Shown one piece after another: positions 48,361 to 59,133 of a stretch of DNA of 64,000 nucleotides. Source of the stretch: Rhodovastum atsumiense. GTDB lineage: Bacteria; Pseudomonadota; Alphaproteobacteria; Acetobacterales; Acetobacteraceae. The translations under genes and the position numbers were made by a program. The notes beneath the pieces are model-generated. The model searched no databases, was not told the origin of the DNA, and saw nothing but the letters and a program-made list of their open reading frames with translations. The DNA lies in assembly GCF_937425535.1 (NCBI RefSeq), contig NZ_OW485601.1:2134501-2198500 (forward strand), read 5' to 3'. Numbering within the stretch: the first letter of the stretch is position 1; each line of letters begins with the position of its first letter.

Positions 48361-49691
48361 GCCGGCTCTCCGGTGACAACGACGGTCTCGCTGCGACGCC
48401 CCATCATGGCCATCGCCAGCGCGCTCACCAGCGCCGGAGCGCCCACCAGCAGGAACACGGTCGGCAGCGAGAGATCTGCCGCCAGCAGCAGGCCGCCGCC
48501 CATCGAGCCGAGCACTGACCCGAAGCGCCCCACCCCATTCGCCCAGGCCACGCCGGTTGCCCGGCAATCGGTCGGGTAGTAACTGGCCGAGAATGCATTC
48601 GCTCCCACCTGACCGCCTGACAGGCAGAACCCGGCGCCGAACACCGCGACCCCGACGAGCCAGGGAGACGCGGTCAGACTGCCGATGGCCGCGATGAACA
48701 CGGCCGCCAGCGCATAGCTGAGCGCCAGCACCCGGCTTGCCTCGAAACGATCCATCAACCAGCCGAGCACGATGGCGCCAAGCGTGCCACCGACCTGGAA
48801 CATCGACGTCACGACAGAAGCCGTGCTCAACGACACGCCGGTGCTTTTGACCAGCGTCGGAAGCCACGAGGACAGCAAATAGATAATCAGAAGGCTGCCG
48901 AAGAAGGCAAGCCAGAGCAGCAACGTTCCACGCACCAGATCCGGCTTGAACAGGTGCTCGACCGGCAGCCCCTTGGGCTTGGCATGATTGAGAACGAAGC
49001 GCACATCCTGGAACGTCATCTCCGGCGCGATCCGGCGCAGCACGGCGGTGATGCGCTTGTTGCCACGCTGCGCGATCACCAGAAACCGTGCCGATTCCGG
49101 CAGTTTCCAGGCCAGCAGGGGCAGCAGCAGCAGCGGCAGCACGCCACCGATCAGCAATACCGAACGCCAGCCGTACTCTTCGACCAGGTGGGCGGAGACC
49201 AGGCCGCCGAGGGCGGAGCCGATGGTGAAGCCACAGAACATGGTGGTAACCAGGAACAGGCGATGCCGTTCTGGGCAGTATTCGGAGGTCAGCGTCACCG
49301 AGTTCGGCATGGCGCCGCCCAGGCCCAGGCCGGTGATGAAACGCAACACCAGCAGCGTCGCAAGCGACGGCGCGTACGCCGACACCAGGCTCGCGAAACC
49401 GAACAGCATCACCGAAATCAGCAGCACCATCTTTCGGCCGATTCGGTCAGCCAGCGGGCCGAACAGGAAGGCCCCCGCCATCAGGCCCGCCAGGCCAACG
49501 CCGAACAGGGGCGCCAGCTCGGCCGGCCCAAGCTGCCATTCGGCCCGGATCGCCGGGGCAAGAAAGCCGATCGCCGCGGTGTCGAAGCCATCGAGGGCCA
49601 CGATCAGAAAACAGAGCGTGGCAACCACCACCTGGAAACGACCAATCCTTCGATGATTGATCAGATCGGAGACATTGACGACTCCGGACAT
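48357..49691 (-). CDS. MFS transporter, aromatic acid:H+ symporter (AAHS) family
   Basis: A 444-residue, 12-helix transporter. VALDGFDTAAIGFLAPAI is the hallmark DGFD motif of AAHS carriers for aromatic acids, and GPLADRIGRK is MFS motif A. AGGGGG precedes the ATG at 49691. It sits inside the gentisate cluster, so 3-hydroxybenzoate or gentisate is the likely substrate. Confidence 0.93.
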   Translation of the reverse strand: MSGVVNVSDLINHRRIGRFQVVVATLCFLIVALDGFDTAAIGFLAPAIRAEWQLGPAELAPLFGVGLAGLMAGAFLFGPLADRIGRKMVLLISVMLFGFASLVSAYAPSLATLLVLRFITGLGLGGAMPNSVTLTSEYCPERHRLFLVTTMFCGFTIGSALGGLVSAHLVEEYGWRSVLLIGGVLPLLLLPLLAWKLPESARFLVIAQRGNKRITAVLRRIAPEMTFQDVRFVLNHAKPKGLPVEHLFKPDLVRGTLLLWLAFFGSLLIIYLLSSWLPTLVKSTGVSLSTASVVTSMFQVGGTLGAIVLGWLMDRFEASRVLALSYALAAVFIAAIGSLTASPWLVGVAVFGAGFCLSGGQVGANAFSASYYPTDCRATGVAWANGVGRFGSVLGSMGGGLLLAADLSLPTVFLLVGAPALVSALAMAMMGRRSETVVVTGEPA

Positions 49692-49796
49692 GAGTTCCCC
49701 CTTCTGCCTTGGTGGCAGATTCATGGAAAGGCGCTTGTTATGATTTTGGTTTCGATGCGCAACCTGATCCGGGGCAGTACCTCGGATGCTGCTGCT

Positions 49797-50498
49797 CTAG
49801 GCTGACGGCCCAATCGTCAGCCGGATCGAGCCAACCCCCGCGATGCTGCCTTCGATGACATCGCCTGCCACCACCGGGCCGACCCCCTCGGGGGTGCCGG
49901 TGAAGATGATGTCGCCTGGCTGCAGGTGGTAGAACAGCGAAAGATCAGCGATGATCTCGCGGATGTTCCAGATCAGTTTGCCCAGGTCGGAACGCTGGCG
50001 GATCTCGCCGTTGACCGTCATGGCGATCTCGCCGTGTTCCAGCACGATCCCCGGCATCGCCACGATCTCCGACAGAACCGAAGACGCTTCGACATCCTTG
50101 CCCAGATCCCAGGGCCGTCCCTTGTCGCGCGCCGCCAGTTGCAGATCGCGGCGTGTCATGTCCAGGCCACAGGCATAGCCATAGACAAGTGCGTGCGCAT
50201 CCTGCGGCGGTACGCGGAAACCGGACCTGCCGATGACGACAACCAGTTCCATTTCGTGCTGGAAGTCCGTGGTCTGCGGCGGCAGGGGCGTGATCGCGCC
50301 GCTTTCCACGATGGTTTGCGGAGACTTCGTGAAGTAGAAGGGCCGTTCGACGGATTTGTCGACCGGCCGGCCCATTTCCACCGCATGCGCATGGTAGTTG
50401 CGGCCGACAAAGAACAGCCGGTTGACCGGCAGTCGCCTGGTCTCGCCCCGCACCGGCAGAGAGGCGATCGACGGCGGCGTCCACAGATAGTCGTTCAT
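49797..50498 (-). CDS. Fumarylpyruvate hydrolase (FAH family)
   Basis: A 233-residue FAH-fold hydrolase splitting fumarylpyruvate into fumarate and pyruvate. Typical blocks are LFFVGRNYHAHAVEMG, PFYFTKSPQTIV, HEMELVVVIG (metal ligands) and GDIIFTGTPEGVGPV. GGGGGAA precedes the ATG at 50498. It lies between gentisate dioxygenase and the transporter. Confidence 0.93.
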   Translation of the reverse strand: MNDYLWTPPSIASLPVRGETRRLPVNRLFFVGRNYHAHAVEMGRPVDKSVERPFYFTKSPQTIVESGAITPLPPQTTDFQHEMELVVVIGRSGFRVPPQDAHALVYGYACGLDMTRRDLQLAARDKGRPWDLGKDVEASSVLSEIVAMPGIVLEHGEIAMTVNGEIRQRSDLGKLIWNIREIIADLSLFYHLQPGDIIFTGTPEGVGPVVAGDVIEGSIAGVGSIRLTIGPSA

Positions 50499-50590
50499 TG
50501 GTTTTCCCCCTCGGCCGAGCATGTTTGCATGCGCGGTGTCGTAGCCGGCAGCCGGTCACGCGCTGTGCGGCGGTGACCGAAAAGCGTTTA

Positions 50591-51637
50591 TCAGGACTCG
50601 AATTCCTCGAAAAACCCGAGCTTGCGCTGCATCGGCGCGTCGTCCACCTGGAACAGGAAGGCCGGCCGCAGAGTGGACCGGTTGGCCAGCGTGACGCGCG
50701 CATGCGTCGGTGCCGCCACGGTGTCGCTCTCGACGAGATCGAGCGTCACGCCGTCGATCTGCGCCTGGGCTTCGCCCTCGATGACATGCAGCACCGCGGA
50801 GGCCGAGCGGCGCCATGGCGTGATGGTCTCCCCTGGCCGCAGCATGATGGCCGAGAAACCCAGCACGGGCATGCACGGCTCGCCGGTCTCGGGATTGACA
50901 TAGGCCAGTTGCACCGGCTGCCCGGGATTGGTCACGCCCGCCAGGGCCGTCAGCGCCGCCTTGGCGTCCTTCCAGGGGAAACGTCGCAACGGATAGCGGG
51001 GCTTCGTCGCATTGAGCGATGCGAAGGGAACGAAGCCCGAGCGGGTATAGAAGGTCTGCGAGGCGTCCGGCTGGTTACGCAGGACCTGCGGTGCGCCTTC
51101 AAGGCAATACGATGCCTCCAGTGCAAAGACGGTCGGCAGATCGAGTGCGTCCAGCCATATGACGGGGCCGCTGCCCTCATGGCCGTGCTCATGCCACAGG
51201 CCGGATGGCGTCAGGATCAGGTCGCCCTTGTCCATCGGCAGCTTCTCGCCATCCACCACCGTATAGCCCCCCTGCCCTTCCACCACGAAGCGGACGGCGC
51301 TGGGGCTGTGCATGTGGTTCGGGGCAGTCTCTCCGGGCAGGATGAGTTGCAGGCCGATATAGATCGACGGCGTCGCCTGCATGTTGGCCAGGCCCAGGCC
51401 GGGATTCGCCAGGACCAGCACGCGACGTTCCGCCTTTTCGATCGGCGTCAGCTCGCCTGCCTGCAGCAGGCGCGGCCGGATATCGGCGTAATGCCAGGCG
51501 ATCGGCCGGGTGCGGCGTGCCGGAATGTCGTAGGGCAGCGCCGCGCGCAGGCTGGGCCAGAGCGGCACGAGATTGTGGGCGGTCAATGCGTCGCGATACG
51601 CGGCCGGAAGATCTTCGAGCGTGCCAAGCTGGGTCAT
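50591..51637 (-). CDS. Gentisate 1,2-dioxygenase
   Basis: A 348-residue bicupin dioxygenase cleaving gentisate to maleylpyruvate. The iron-binding cupin motif is [20 protein letters not shown], with the later [15 protein letters not shown]. The ATG at 51637 follows AGGGGG and lies 11 bases after the hydroxylase stop, so the two are one transcription unit. Confidence 0.95.
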   Translation of the reverse strand: MTQLGTLEDLPAAYRDALTAHNLVPLWPSLRAALPYDIPARRTRPIAWHYADIRPRLLQAGELTPIEKAERRVLVLANPGLGLANMQATPSIYIGLQLILPGETAPNHMHSPSAVRFVVEGQGGYTVVDGEKLPMDKGDLILTPSGLWHEHGHEGSGPVIWLDALDLPTVFALEASYCLEGAPQVLRNQPDASQTFYTRSGFVPFASLNATKPRYPLRRFPWKDAKAALTALAGVTNPGQPVQLAYVNPETGEPCMPVLGFSAIMLRPGETITPWRRSASAVLHVIEGEAQAQIDGVTLDLVESDTVAAPTHARVTLANRSTLRPAFLFQVDDAPMQRKLGFFEEFES

Positions 51638-51648
51638 GACCACGCCCC

Positions 51649-52860
51649 CTACGCCGCGGCCTGGAGGGTGATGGTGGTCAGGCCGGTGCCGCCGTAAAGC
51701 CACGCCAGACTCTCGCACCACTCGTCCTGGGTCTTCGCGCCCATCACCGCATTGCGTACCAGGCGTTCGGCGCCCTCGGCGTGGTAGACATGCTTGCCGA
51801 TGGCGCGCGAGGACAGCACCACGCGATAGGCGCGCACGATACGGGCCTGCTGGTATTCCGCGAAGGCCGCGGCAAAGTCGCCGCCGTGCTTTTCCAACTG
51901 GTGAGCCAGCATCACCGAATCTTCCATGGCCATGCAGGCCCCCTGGGCGAAATACTGATGGGTCGGATGCGCCGCGTCGCCGAGCAGCACCACGCGTCCG
52001 TCCACCCAGTTTTCGATCGGGTCCCGGTCGCCCAGCACCCAGCGCCGCCAGGATTTCGGCACCTCCAGCAGCTTGCGCGCCTTGGGCACGATCTGCCCGA
52101 ACTGGTCGAGGATTTCCTCGCGCGTGCCCGGCTCGTTGCTGCCGACATCCGCGACATTGGTGACGAACGTTGCCACCAGATTGAACGTCTTCCAGCCCTG
52201 CAGCGGATAATGCACCATGTGGCATTTCGGCCCAGCCCAGAGCGTGGCGGCGTTCCAGCGCAGATCCTCGGGCATCTCGTCGATCGACAGCACGGCGCGA
52301 TAGGCGACATGGCCAGAGAGCTTCAGCTCGTCATTGCCCGCGAGCTGGGCACGAATGCGTGACCGCACGCCGTCGGCGCCGATCACCGCGTCGGCTTCGA
52401 AACTGTCACCCGAGGCAGTGATCACCTTGGCGCCGCGCGGGGTGTTGGCATAGCCCAGGACAAGCTGGTTGTTCACGAGGCGGATATTCGGGTGGGCCTG
52501 GCAGGCTTCCAGGAAAACCGCGTGCAGATCCGCGCGATGGATCACCGCGTACGGGTTCCGGAAGCGGGCCCGGAACGCCTCACCGACATCGATGTGAGCG
52601 ATTTCCGACCCGGTGAGGCCATCCATCATGACCAGCCGGTCGATGTACACGGCCTTGGCACGGCCGGCATCACCCACGCCAAGATAATCCATGGCGTGAA
52701 AGGCATTTGGACCGATCTGGATGCCGGCGCCGATCTCGCCGAACTGGGGTGCCTGTTCCAGCACCGTCACCTTGTAGCCCAGGTTCGCCAGCCCGATCGC
52801 TGCCGATACGCCGCCAATGCCACCACCGGCAATGACGACGTCCCCCTTGGACGCGCCCAT
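51649..52860 (-). CDS. FAD-dependent 3-hydroxybenzoate 6-monooxygenase
   Basis: A 403-residue aromatic hydroxylase. The FAD motifs are [20 protein letters not shown] (GxGxxG), [11 protein letters not shown] (DG motif) and [19 protein letters not shown] (GD motif). It looks like the salicylate/3-hydroxybenzoate hydroxylase group. Because gentisate dioxygenase is directly downstream, 3-hydroxybenzoate 6-hydroxylation to gentisate is the best assignment. It is first in the leftward gentisate operon. Confidence 0.92.
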   Translation of the reverse strand: MGASKGDVVIAGGGIGGVSAAIGLANLGYKVTVLEQAPQFGEIGAGIQIGPNAFHAMDYLGVGDAGRAKAVYIDRLVMMDGLTGSEIAHIDVGEAFRARFRNPYAVIHRADLHAVFLEACQAHPNIRLVNNQLVLGYANTPRGAKVITASGDSFEADAVIGADGVRSRIRAQLAGNDELKLSGHVAYRAVLSIDEMPEDLRWNAATLWAGPKCHMVHYPLQGWKTFNLVATFVTNVADVGSNEPGTREEILDQFGQIVPKARKLLEVPKSWRRWVLGDRDPIENWVDGRVVLLGDAAHPTHQYFAQGACMAMEDSVMLAHQLEKHGGDFAAAFAEYQQARIVRAYRVVLSSRAIGKHVYHAEGAERLVRNAVMGAKTQDEWCESLAWLYGGTGLTTITLQAAA

Positions 52861-52897
52861 TCCGCTTCTTCCCCCTGTTGGCCGCCGCTTCGCGGCG

Positions 52898-52929
52898 ATA
52901 CGCATAGCTAAATGCACAATTATGCGTAT
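52898..52929. promoter_or_regulatory. Candidate MarR operator before the gentisate operon
   Basis: ATACGCATA (52898-52906) and TATGCGTAT (52921-52929) form a perfect 9-bp inverted repeat with a 14-base spacer. Inside it, ATGCACAATTATGCGT (52912-52927) is an imperfect palindrome matching at 12 of 16 positions. The site lies 38 bases before the hydroxylase start, in the gap below the MarR gene. Confidence 0.55.
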
Positions 52930-52977
52930 GTCAAACCCGGAACGACGCGAAACGGCGAAACGTCGCGCAGGGGGATG

Positions 52978-53475
52978 TCAGGCTTTCGGCGTACGCTGCG
53001 GTGCGCGGCTGAACATGTTGTTGGCATCCGCCATCTTCGCCAGCAGACGAAGGAATTCCACGCGTTCATCCTCATTGAGCGGGGCAAGCATCCGCTCCTG
53101 CGCCCGCACGACGTCCGACTGTGCGGCGCGCAGCGTCGCCAGCCCGTCCTCAGTGATGTCATTCAATGTGGCACGGCGGTCCTGATCGGACGCCCGACTC
53201 GCCACGAAGCCGCGCTCCTGCAGGTTCTTCAGCACGACCGAGACCGTCGTGCGATCGAGTGCGGCAACGCGGCTGAGCGTCGCCTTGTCGAGCGCCCCGT
53301 AACTGGACAGGGCCGCAAGAACGCTGAATTGCAAGGGGGTCAGGTCGAAGGCCTGACATTCGTCAAGAAAGATCGCAACGGAAATCTGGTGACACCGGCG
53401 CAGCAAATGACCGGGCATATTGATGAAGTTGGCAAGCTTCCTGCCACCAATCCGCTTCTTCGAATTCTTCAGCAA
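52978..53475 (-). CDS. MarR-family regulator of the gentisate operon
   Basis: A winged-helix regulator. The core reads LTPLQFSVLAALSSYGALDKATLSRV, then ALDRTTVSVVLKNLQERGFV and DRRATLNDITEDG (wing). A TTG at 53475 with AGGTG upstream gives 165 residues, the normal family size; the frame also allows an ATG at 53580, but the DNA there is AT-rich and looks like promoter. It is upstream of the gentisate genes on the same strand and probably releases its operator on binding an aromatic acid. Confidence 0.88.
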   Translation of the reverse strand: MLKNSKKRIGGRKLANFINMPGHLLRRCHQISVAIFLDECQAFDLTPLQFSVLAALSSYGALDKATLSRVAALDRTTVSVVLKNLQERGFVASRASDQDRRATLNDITEDGLATLRAAQSDVVRAQERMLAPLNEDERVEFLRLLAKMADANNMFSRAPQRTPKA

Positions 53476-53649
53476 GGTCGCACCTGAGATGGATACAGAA
53501 CGAAATGGACGCAGTGCGCGAGAAAAAAGTCGTGGATACAATTGAAAGTCAACATCGTGCTGTCTTTTAGCGCGCTGCATCGCCGTCAGCGGATGTCCGG
53601 CGTCACGCGACGGGAGAGATCCATCTGTCGGAAACGGGCCACGATCACC

Positions 53650-54060
53650 CTATTGCGGGCCCGGTTCCTGCGCCGGGGCTTGCGCCGGCATGGGCTGGGG
53701 GGCTGCCGGTGCCACCTGCGCCGGTGCCTCCGGCAAGGGAACGTTCTCGCGATAGCCGGTGCGCGGCGAGGCCTTTGCCCGGGCCATGCCCTGCAGGATG
53801 GCCTGCACGTCCTTCTCGGTTTGCGTGGCCCGCGACAAGGGCGCCTTGCCCATCCTGGGCGGGTCCAGGACCTGCAGCATCCGGCAGGCCTCGCGGTCGC
53901 CCAGGCCGCAATCCTGCTGGCTGCGCGCCAGGAAATCCGGCCTGGACGTGCATCCAGCCAACACGAACACGAGAGCGAGCGCCACGCCCCCACGGGAACG
54001 GACATCGCGCGGGGGCGGCGCATGACGATGAAGTCGGGGAGCAATCGGGGCCGGGAGCAT
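53650..54060 (-). CDS. Hypothetical lipoprotein
   Basis: A protein of about 136 residues with a lipobox LVFVLAGC ahead of a mature part that carries two further cysteines (DCGLGDREACRMLQ) and a Pro/Ala/Gln-rich tail. The start is uncertain: an ATG at 54102 would lengthen the leader. No family is recognised. It lies alone between the MarR gene and the acyl-CoA dehydrogenase operon. Confidence 0.6.
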   Translation of the reverse strand: MLPAPIAPRLHRHAPPPRDVRSRGGVALALVFVLAGCTSRPDFLARSQQDCGLGDREACRMLQVLDPPRMGKAPLSRATQTEKDVQAILQGMARAKASPRTGYRENVPLPEAPAQVAPAAPQPMPAQAPAQEPGPQ

Positions 54061-54141
54061 GGGGGCATGTAGAGGCGGAATGCCGCCTCCTGTCCATGCC
54101 ATTCATCCCATCGTCATGGGGCGAGGCGCGCCCCCCGCGCC

Positions 54142-55269
54142 TCACAGGCTGCGGGAGATGACGATCCGCTGCACGTCGCTGGTGCCCTCGTAGATCTGGC
54201 AGACGCGCACGTCCCGATAGATCCGCTCTACCGGGAAATCGGCCAGGTACCCGTACCCCCCGTGGATCTGGATGGCAGCGGAGCACACCGCCTCGGCCGC
54301 CTCTGAGGCGAACAGCTTGGCCATCGAGGCTTCGGTCAGGCAGGGCTGCCCCGCCTCGCGCAACGCCGCCGCGTGCAGCACCAGTTGGCGGGCGGCCTCG
54401 ACACGCGTCGCCATGTCGGCCAGCCGGAAGGCGACCGCCTGGTGCTCGATCAACTTGCGCCCGAACGTGGTGCGCTCGTGCGCGTAGGTCCGTGCCGCCT
54501 CCAGCGCGGCACGCGCCATGCCCACCGACTGGGCAGCGATGCCGATGCGCCCCCCTTCCAGGTTGGCCAGCGCGATCCGGTAGCCCTGCCCTTCCTCGCC
54601 CAGCCGCAGCGAGGCCGGCAGGCGCATGTCGTTGAAGGCGATCTGGCAGGTGTCCGAGGCGTGCTGGCCGAGCTTCTCCTCCACCCGCACTACCTCGTAG
54701 CCCGGCGTGTCGGTGGGCACGATGAAGGCGGTCAGCCCCTTCTTGCCGGCCGCCGGGTCGGTCACGGCGAAGACGATCACCACCCGGCCGTTCTGGCCCG
54801 AGGTGATGAACTGCTTGGTTCCGGACAGCACGTAGTCATCGCCGTCGCGCCGCGCCCGCGTGCGCAGGTTCGACGCGTCCGAGCCCGCCTGCGGCTCGGT
54901 CAGGGCGAAGCCGCCGATCCATTCCCCGCTCGCCAGCTTCGGCAGGAAATGCCGCTTCTGCGCCTCGGTGCCGAAGCGCAGGATCGGCATGCAGCCGACC
55001 GAACTGTGCACGCTCATGATGGTGGAGCAGGCGCCGTCGCCAGCGGCGATCTCCTCCAGCGTCAGCGCATAGGCGACTTCGCCCACATCCGAGCCGCCGT
55101 ACTCCTCCGGCAGCAGCATGCCGAGGAAGCCAAGCTCCCCCATCTCCCGCAGCGCCTCGGCCGGGAAGCGGTGCGCCCGGTCCCATTCGGCCGCGAACGG
55201 GGCGAGGCGCTCCTGCGCGAAGCTGCGCGCCGCCTCGCGGATCTGCGCCTGTGCGTCGGTCAGGATCAT
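54142..55269 (-). CDS. Acyl-CoA dehydrogenase (short-chain or branched-chain)
   Basis: A 375-residue FAD enzyme making the alpha-beta double bond in acyl-CoA. The FAD/substrate region reads [19 protein letters not shown], followed by QFITSGQNG, and the catalytic glutamate is E361 in [15 protein letters not shown]. Length and the C-terminus fit SCAD/2-methylacyl-CoA dehydrogenases. It follows the thiolase by 13 bases and ends the operon. Confidence 0.94.
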   Translation of the reverse strand: MILTDAQAQIREAARSFAQERLAPFAAEWDRAHRFPAEALREMGELGFLGMLLPEEYGGSDVGEVAYALTLEEIAAGDGACSTIMSVHSSVGCMPILRFGTEAQKRHFLPKLASGEWIGGFALTEPQAGSDASNLRTRARRDGDDYVLSGTKQFITSGQNGRVVIVFAVTDPAAGKKGLTAFIVPTDTPGYEVVRVEEKLGQHASDTCQIAFNDMRLPASLRLGEEGQGYRIALANLEGGRIGIAAQSVGMARAALEAARTYAHERTTFGRKLIEHQAVAFRLADMATRVEAARQLVLHAAALREAGQPCLTEASMAKLFASEAAEAVCSAAIQIHGGYGYLADFPVERIYRDVRVCQIYEGTSDVQRIVISRSL

Positions 55270-55282
55270 GCCCGCCCCCCCT

Positions 55283-56473
55283 TCACGACAGCCGTTCCAG
55301 GGCGACCGCGGTCGCCTCGCCGCCACCGATGCACAGCGAGGCCACCCCGCGACGCAGCCCATACTTCTCCAGCGCCGCCAGCAGCGTCACCATGATCCGC
55401 GCCCCCGAGGCCCCGATCGGATGCCCGAGCGCACAGGCCCCGCCATGCACGTTCACCTTGTCATGCGGCAGGTCGAGGTCCCGCATCGCCGCCATCGCCA
55501 CCACCGCGAAGGCCTCGTTGATCTCGTACAGATCGACCTGGTCATGCCGCCAGCCGGTGCGTTCCAGCAGGCGACGCATCGCGCCGACCGGCGCGGTCGG
55601 GAACAGATGCGGCGCCTGCGCATGCGTGGCATGGCCGACCAGCGCGGCTTTCGGCGTCAGACCGCGCCGCTCCGCCTCCGACAGGCGCATCAGCACCAGC
55701 GCCGCGGCCCCGTCGGAAATCGAGCTGGAATTGGCCGCCGTCACCGTGCCGCCCTCGCGGAACGCCGGCTTCAGCGTCGGGATCTTCTCCGGCTTCCCCT
55801 TCGGTGGCTGCTCGTCCTGCGCAACCTCACGCTCGGCCTTGCCGGTGCGCACCGTCACCGGCACCACCTCGGCGGCGAAACTGCCATCCGCGATCGCCTG
55901 CCGCGCCCGGGTCAGCGAGGTGATGGCGTACTCGTCCTGCGCTGCCCGGGTGAACTGGTAGTCGGTGGCACAATCCTCGGCGAAGGTGCCCATCAGTCGG
56001 CCACGGTCGTAGGCATCCTCGAGCCCGTCGAGGAACATGTGATCCAGCACCCGCCCATGCCCCATGCGGTAGCCCGCGCGGGCACGGTCGAGCAGATACG
56101 GCGCGTTGGACATGCTCTCCATGCCGCCGGCCACCACTACCCCGGCACTGCCGGCCAGGATCAGGTCATGCGCCAGCATCGCCGACTTCATGCCGGAGCC
56201 GCAGACCTTGCTGATTGTGGTCGCCCCGACCCCGAGCGGCAGCCCGGCCCCCAGCGCCGCCTGGCGCGCCGGCGCCTGGCCCTGCCCGGCCGGCAACACG
56301 CAGCCGAACAGCAGTTCATCCACCGCATCGTGGGCAATGCCAGCCCGCGCGATGGCAGCGGAAATCGCGGCGGCCCCCAGGGCCGGTGCCGTCAGGTCCT
56401 TCAGGTCGCCCTGGAAGCCACCCATGGGCGTGCGGGCAGAGCCCACGATCACGATGGGATCTTTGGCACTCAT
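55283..56473 (-). CDS. Acetyl-CoA C-acyltransferase (thiolase)
   Basis: A 396-residue thiolase. The nucleophile is C91 in [15 protein letters not shown], the histidine lies in [19 protein letters not shown] and the second cysteine in [15 protein letters not shown]. The ATG at 56473 begins the standard [16 protein letters not shown] start. It is in one operon with the dehydrogenase below and, across a palindromic repeat, the SDR gene above. Confidence 0.95.
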   Translation of the reverse strand: MSAKDPIVIVGSARTPMGGFQGDLKDLTAPALGAAAISAAIARAGIAHDAVDELLFGCVLPAGQGQAPARQAALGAGLPLGVGATTISKVCGSGMKSAMLAHDLILAGSAGVVVAGGMESMSNAPYLLDRARAGYRMGHGRVLDHMFLDGLEDAYDRGRLMGTFAEDCATDYQFTRAAQDEYAITSLTRARQAIADGSFAAEVVPVTVRTGKAEREVAQDEQPPKGKPEKIPTLKPAFREGGTVTAANSSSISDGAAALVLMRLSEAERRGLTPKAALVGHATHAQAPHLFPTAPVGAMRRLLERTGWRHDQVDLYEINEAFAVVAMAAMRDLDLPHDKVNVHGGACALGHPIGASGARIMVTLLAALEKYGLRRGVASLCIGGGEATAVALERLS

Positions 56474-56492
56474 CGGTTCCTCCCGTTTAAGG

Positions 56493-56546
56493 GCAGGGCT
56501 CCGCCCTGCACCCGCCAGGGGCCACAAGGCCCCTGGACCCCATTCG
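56493..56546. repeat. Second copy of the dispersed palindromic repeat, inside the acyl-CoA operon
   Basis: Two hairpins, GCAGGGC / GCCCTGC (56493-56509) and CCAGGGGCC / GGCCCCTGG (56515-56536), are followed by ACCCCATTCG. The reverse complement matches 39976-40029 apart from loop changes and paired stem changes that keep base pairing. It lies in the 75-base gap between the SDR and thiolase genes. Confidence 0.85.
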
Positions 56547-56548
56547 TT

Positions 56549-57316
56549 TCAGCGGGGCGGCATGCGCAGCGCGCCATCCAGGCGAATCACCGACCCGTTC
56601 AGCATCGGATTCTCGCAGATGTGCCGTACCAACGCGGCAAACTCGGCGGGATCACCCAGGCGCGACGGGAACGGCACGGTGCGGCCGAGCGATTCCCGGA
56701 CATCGGCGGGCATCGCCGCCATCATCGGGGTCTCAAACACACCGGGGGCAATGGTGACGACGCGGATGCCCACCCGGGCCAGCTCCCGCGCCACCGGCAG
56801 GGTCAGGCCCACCACCCCGGCCTTGGACGCCGCATAGGCCGCCTGCCCGACCTGCCCGTCGAAGGCGGCGATCGAGGCGGCATTGACGATCACCCCCCGC
56901 TCGCCCCCTTCATCCGGCTCGCCCTCGGCGATCAGCGCCGCCGCCAGCCGGATCATGTTGAAACTACCGACCAGGTTGATGGCGACAGTGCGGGCGAAAC
57001 TGTCGAGCCCATGCGGACCGGCGCGGCCGAGCACCCGCTCGCTGGGCGCCACCCCGGCACAGTTGACCAGCCCGTGCAGCCCACCGAACGCCGTGCGCGC
57101 CAGCGCCACCGCCGCCTCGCCATCCGCGGCGCTGGTGACGTCGGTGGCGACGAACCGCGCCCGCTCGCCCAGCTCCGCCGCCAGCGCCAGCCCTGCCTCG
57201 CGCGCGAGGTCGGCAATCACCACCCGCGCCCCTGCCGCCGCCAGCGCCCGCACCGTCGCCGCCCCCAGGCCGGAGGCGCCGCCGGAGACCAGAAAAACGC
57301 GATTCTCGATCCGCAT
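56549..57316 (-). CDS. Short-chain dehydrogenase/reductase, 3-hydroxyacyl-CoA dehydrogenase type 2-like
   Basis: A 255-residue classical SDR. The cofactor motif is [16 protein letters not shown], with the D of [11 protein letters not shown] favouring NAD, and the catalytic YAASKAG is present with an upstream serine in [33 protein letters not shown] resembles HSD17B10-type enzymes that oxidise 3-hydroxy- or 2-methyl-3-hydroxyacyl-CoA. It starts 19 bases after the ligase gene. Confidence 0.9.
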   Translation of the reverse strand: MRIENRVFLVSGGASGLGAATVRALAAAGARVVIADLAREAGLALAAELGERARFVATDVTSAADGEAAVALARTAFGGLHGLVNCAGVAPSERVLGRAGPHGLDSFARTVAINLVGSFNMIRLAAALIAEGEPDEGGERGVIVNAASIAAFDGQVGQAAYAASKAGVVGLTLPVARELARVGIRVVTIAPGVFETPMMAAMPADVRESLGRTVPFPSRLGDPAEFAALVRHICENPMLNGSVIRLDGALRMPPR

Positions 57317-57335
57317 CCGCCCACTCCGTTGCCGC

Positions 57336-59018
57336 TCAGGCCGAAACCGGCCGGGACGCCGCCACTTCCTGGTTGCGCAGCATGAAACGCTGCAGCTTGC
57401 CGCTCGGCGTCTTCGGCAAGGACGGCACGAAGGCAACCTCGCGCGGATAGGCATGCGCCGAGAGCCGCCGCTTCACGTGCTGGCGCAGTTCCTCGCCCAG
57501 TTCCTCCGACGGCGCGTACCCATCGGCCAGCACCACGAAGGCCTTGACGATCTCGGTGCGCTCGGGGTCGGGCTTGCCGACCACCGCCGCCTCGATCACG
57601 GCGGGATGCTCGATCAGCGCGCTTTCCACGTCGAACGGGCCGATCCGGTACCCCGCCGAGGTAATAACGTCATCGGCCCGCCCGACAAAGGCGATGCTGC
57701 CGTCCTCGCCCAGTTCCACCACGTCGCCGGTGCGGTAATAGCCGCCCTCGATCGCCGGCGTCGGCTGCTGCCAGTAGCCGCCGAACCACAGCAGCGGCGA
57801 CCGCGTCATGTCGATGGCCAGCACCCCCGGCTGGTGCGGCGGCAGTTCCCGGTTCTGCTCGTCCAGCACGGCGACCCGGTAGCCCGGCATCGCCAGCCCC
57901 GCCGAGCCGGGCCGCACCGGATGGCTGAGCGCATGATGGTTGCACACCACCATGCCCAGTTCGGTCTGGCCGTAATGGTCGTAGATCGGCGCCGCCAGAT
58001 GCTCGGCGAACCAGCGGATCACCTCGGGATTGAGCGGTTCGCCGGCGCTGCTGACGGCACGAAGCTGCCCCTTCACCGGGCGCGCCGCTTCCGGCCCCGC
58101 GGCGATCAGCAGCCGGTAGGCGGTCGGCGCACCGGCGAGGTTGGTGATCCCGTGCTTCGCGATCAGGCGATAGGTGCTCTCGACGGTGAACGGCCCGTCA
58201 TAGAAGGTGGTGGCGTGGCCGAGCAGCAGCGGGCCGGTGACGGCGTAGTAAAGCCCGTACGCCCAGCCCGGATCGGCGATGTTCCAGAACCGGTCCTCCG
58301 GCCGCAAATCGACCGCGTCGCGCATGTAGACGGCGAAGCTGAGCAGCGCCTTCAACGGCACCGGCACCCCCTTGGGAAGCCCGGTCGTGCCGGAGGTCGA
58401 CAGCATCAGGAACAGATCCTCGCCGCGCCGCGGCACCGGCGCGAACTCCGGCGCCTGCCGGGCGAGTTCGGCGGCAAGGTCGAAATCCCCGGCCCGGATG
58501 CCGGTGCCCCCTATCACGGCGACCGGTGGCGCGCCCGGGATCTCGTCGAGCTTGGGACGGTTCACCGGGTCGGTCACCACCAGCATCGCGCCACTGGTCT
58601 GCAGCCGCTGCTCGATCGCCTTCGGGCCGAAGGCGGTGAACAAGGGCTGGTAGACCGCACCGGCACGCCAGGTGCCGAGAATGACCGCCAGCAGGTCGGG
58701 CACCCGCGGCAGCATGCCGGCCACCACTTCGCCGGGCTGCACGCCCCGCGCCCGCAGGAATCCGGCGAAGCGGGCGGCACGCTCCTTCAGCGCGGCGAAG
58801 GTCAGCGTCTCGCTGCGGCCGTCATGGCTTTCCCAGAGCAGGGCGATGCGGGTGGGATCGTCGGCGTGGCGGTCACAGCACTCCACGCAGGCGTTCAGTC
58901 CCGTCTCCAGGCTGCCCCGCAGGCTGGCCGCCAGGGCCTGCAGCCGGAACGCGGCGACGGCATCCTGGTAGTCGGGGCCCCGGGGCGGATGCCCGGGGCC
59001 CTGAGCGTACTCGCTCAT
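57336..59018 (-). CDS. AMP-forming acyl-CoA synthetase
   Basis: A 560-residue adenylate-forming ligase. It has the P-loop [27 protein letters not shown], the hinge [21 protein letters not shown] and the C-terminal acylation lysine in [11 protein letters not shown]. It resembles acetyl/propionyl- or medium-chain CoA ligases. GGAGGAAACGCC places the ATG at 59018. It opens the leftward acyl-CoA degradation operon and is divergent from an AraC regulator. Confidence 0.94.
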   Translation of the reverse strand: MSEYAQGPGHPPRGPDYQDAVAAFRLQALAASLRGSLETGLNACVECCDRHADDPTRIALLWESHDGRSETLTFAALKERAARFAGFLRARGVQPGEVVAGMLPRVPDLLAVILGTWRAGAVYQPLFTAFGPKAIEQRLQTSGAMLVVTDPVNRPKLDEIPGAPPVAVIGGTGIRAGDFDLAAELARQAPEFAPVPRRGEDLFLMLSTSGTTGLPKGVPVPLKALLSFAVYMRDAVDLRPEDRFWNIADPGWAYGLYYAVTGPLLLGHATTFYDGPFTVESTYRLIAKHGITNLAGAPTAYRLLIAAGPEAARPVKGQLRAVSSAGEPLNPEVIRWFAEHLAAPIYDHYGQTELGMVVCNHHALSHPVRPGSAGLAMPGYRVAVLDEQNRELPPHQPGVLAIDMTRSPLLWFGGYWQQPTPAIEGGYYRTGDVVELGEDGSIAFVGRADDVITSAGYRIGPFDVESALIEHPAVIEAAVVGKPDPERTEIVKAFVVLADGYAPSEELGEELRQHVKRRLSAHAYPREVAFVPSLPKTPSGKLQRFMLRNQEVAASRPVSA

Positions 59019-59133
59019 GGCGTTTCCTCCGCGACGGGTTCTTCTTGTCGGCTGGCCTGACCGGCCTCGACCGCTGAAAGGGAGGCTAGACCAGCAAGCA
59101 AGTGGCAATCCATGCCCGGACCGATCTAAATTC

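Noticed and set aside
55118-57385. A 755-codon open frame on the plus strand
   Set aside because: It runs antisense across the dehydrogenase, thiolase and SDR genes and is a composition artefact.
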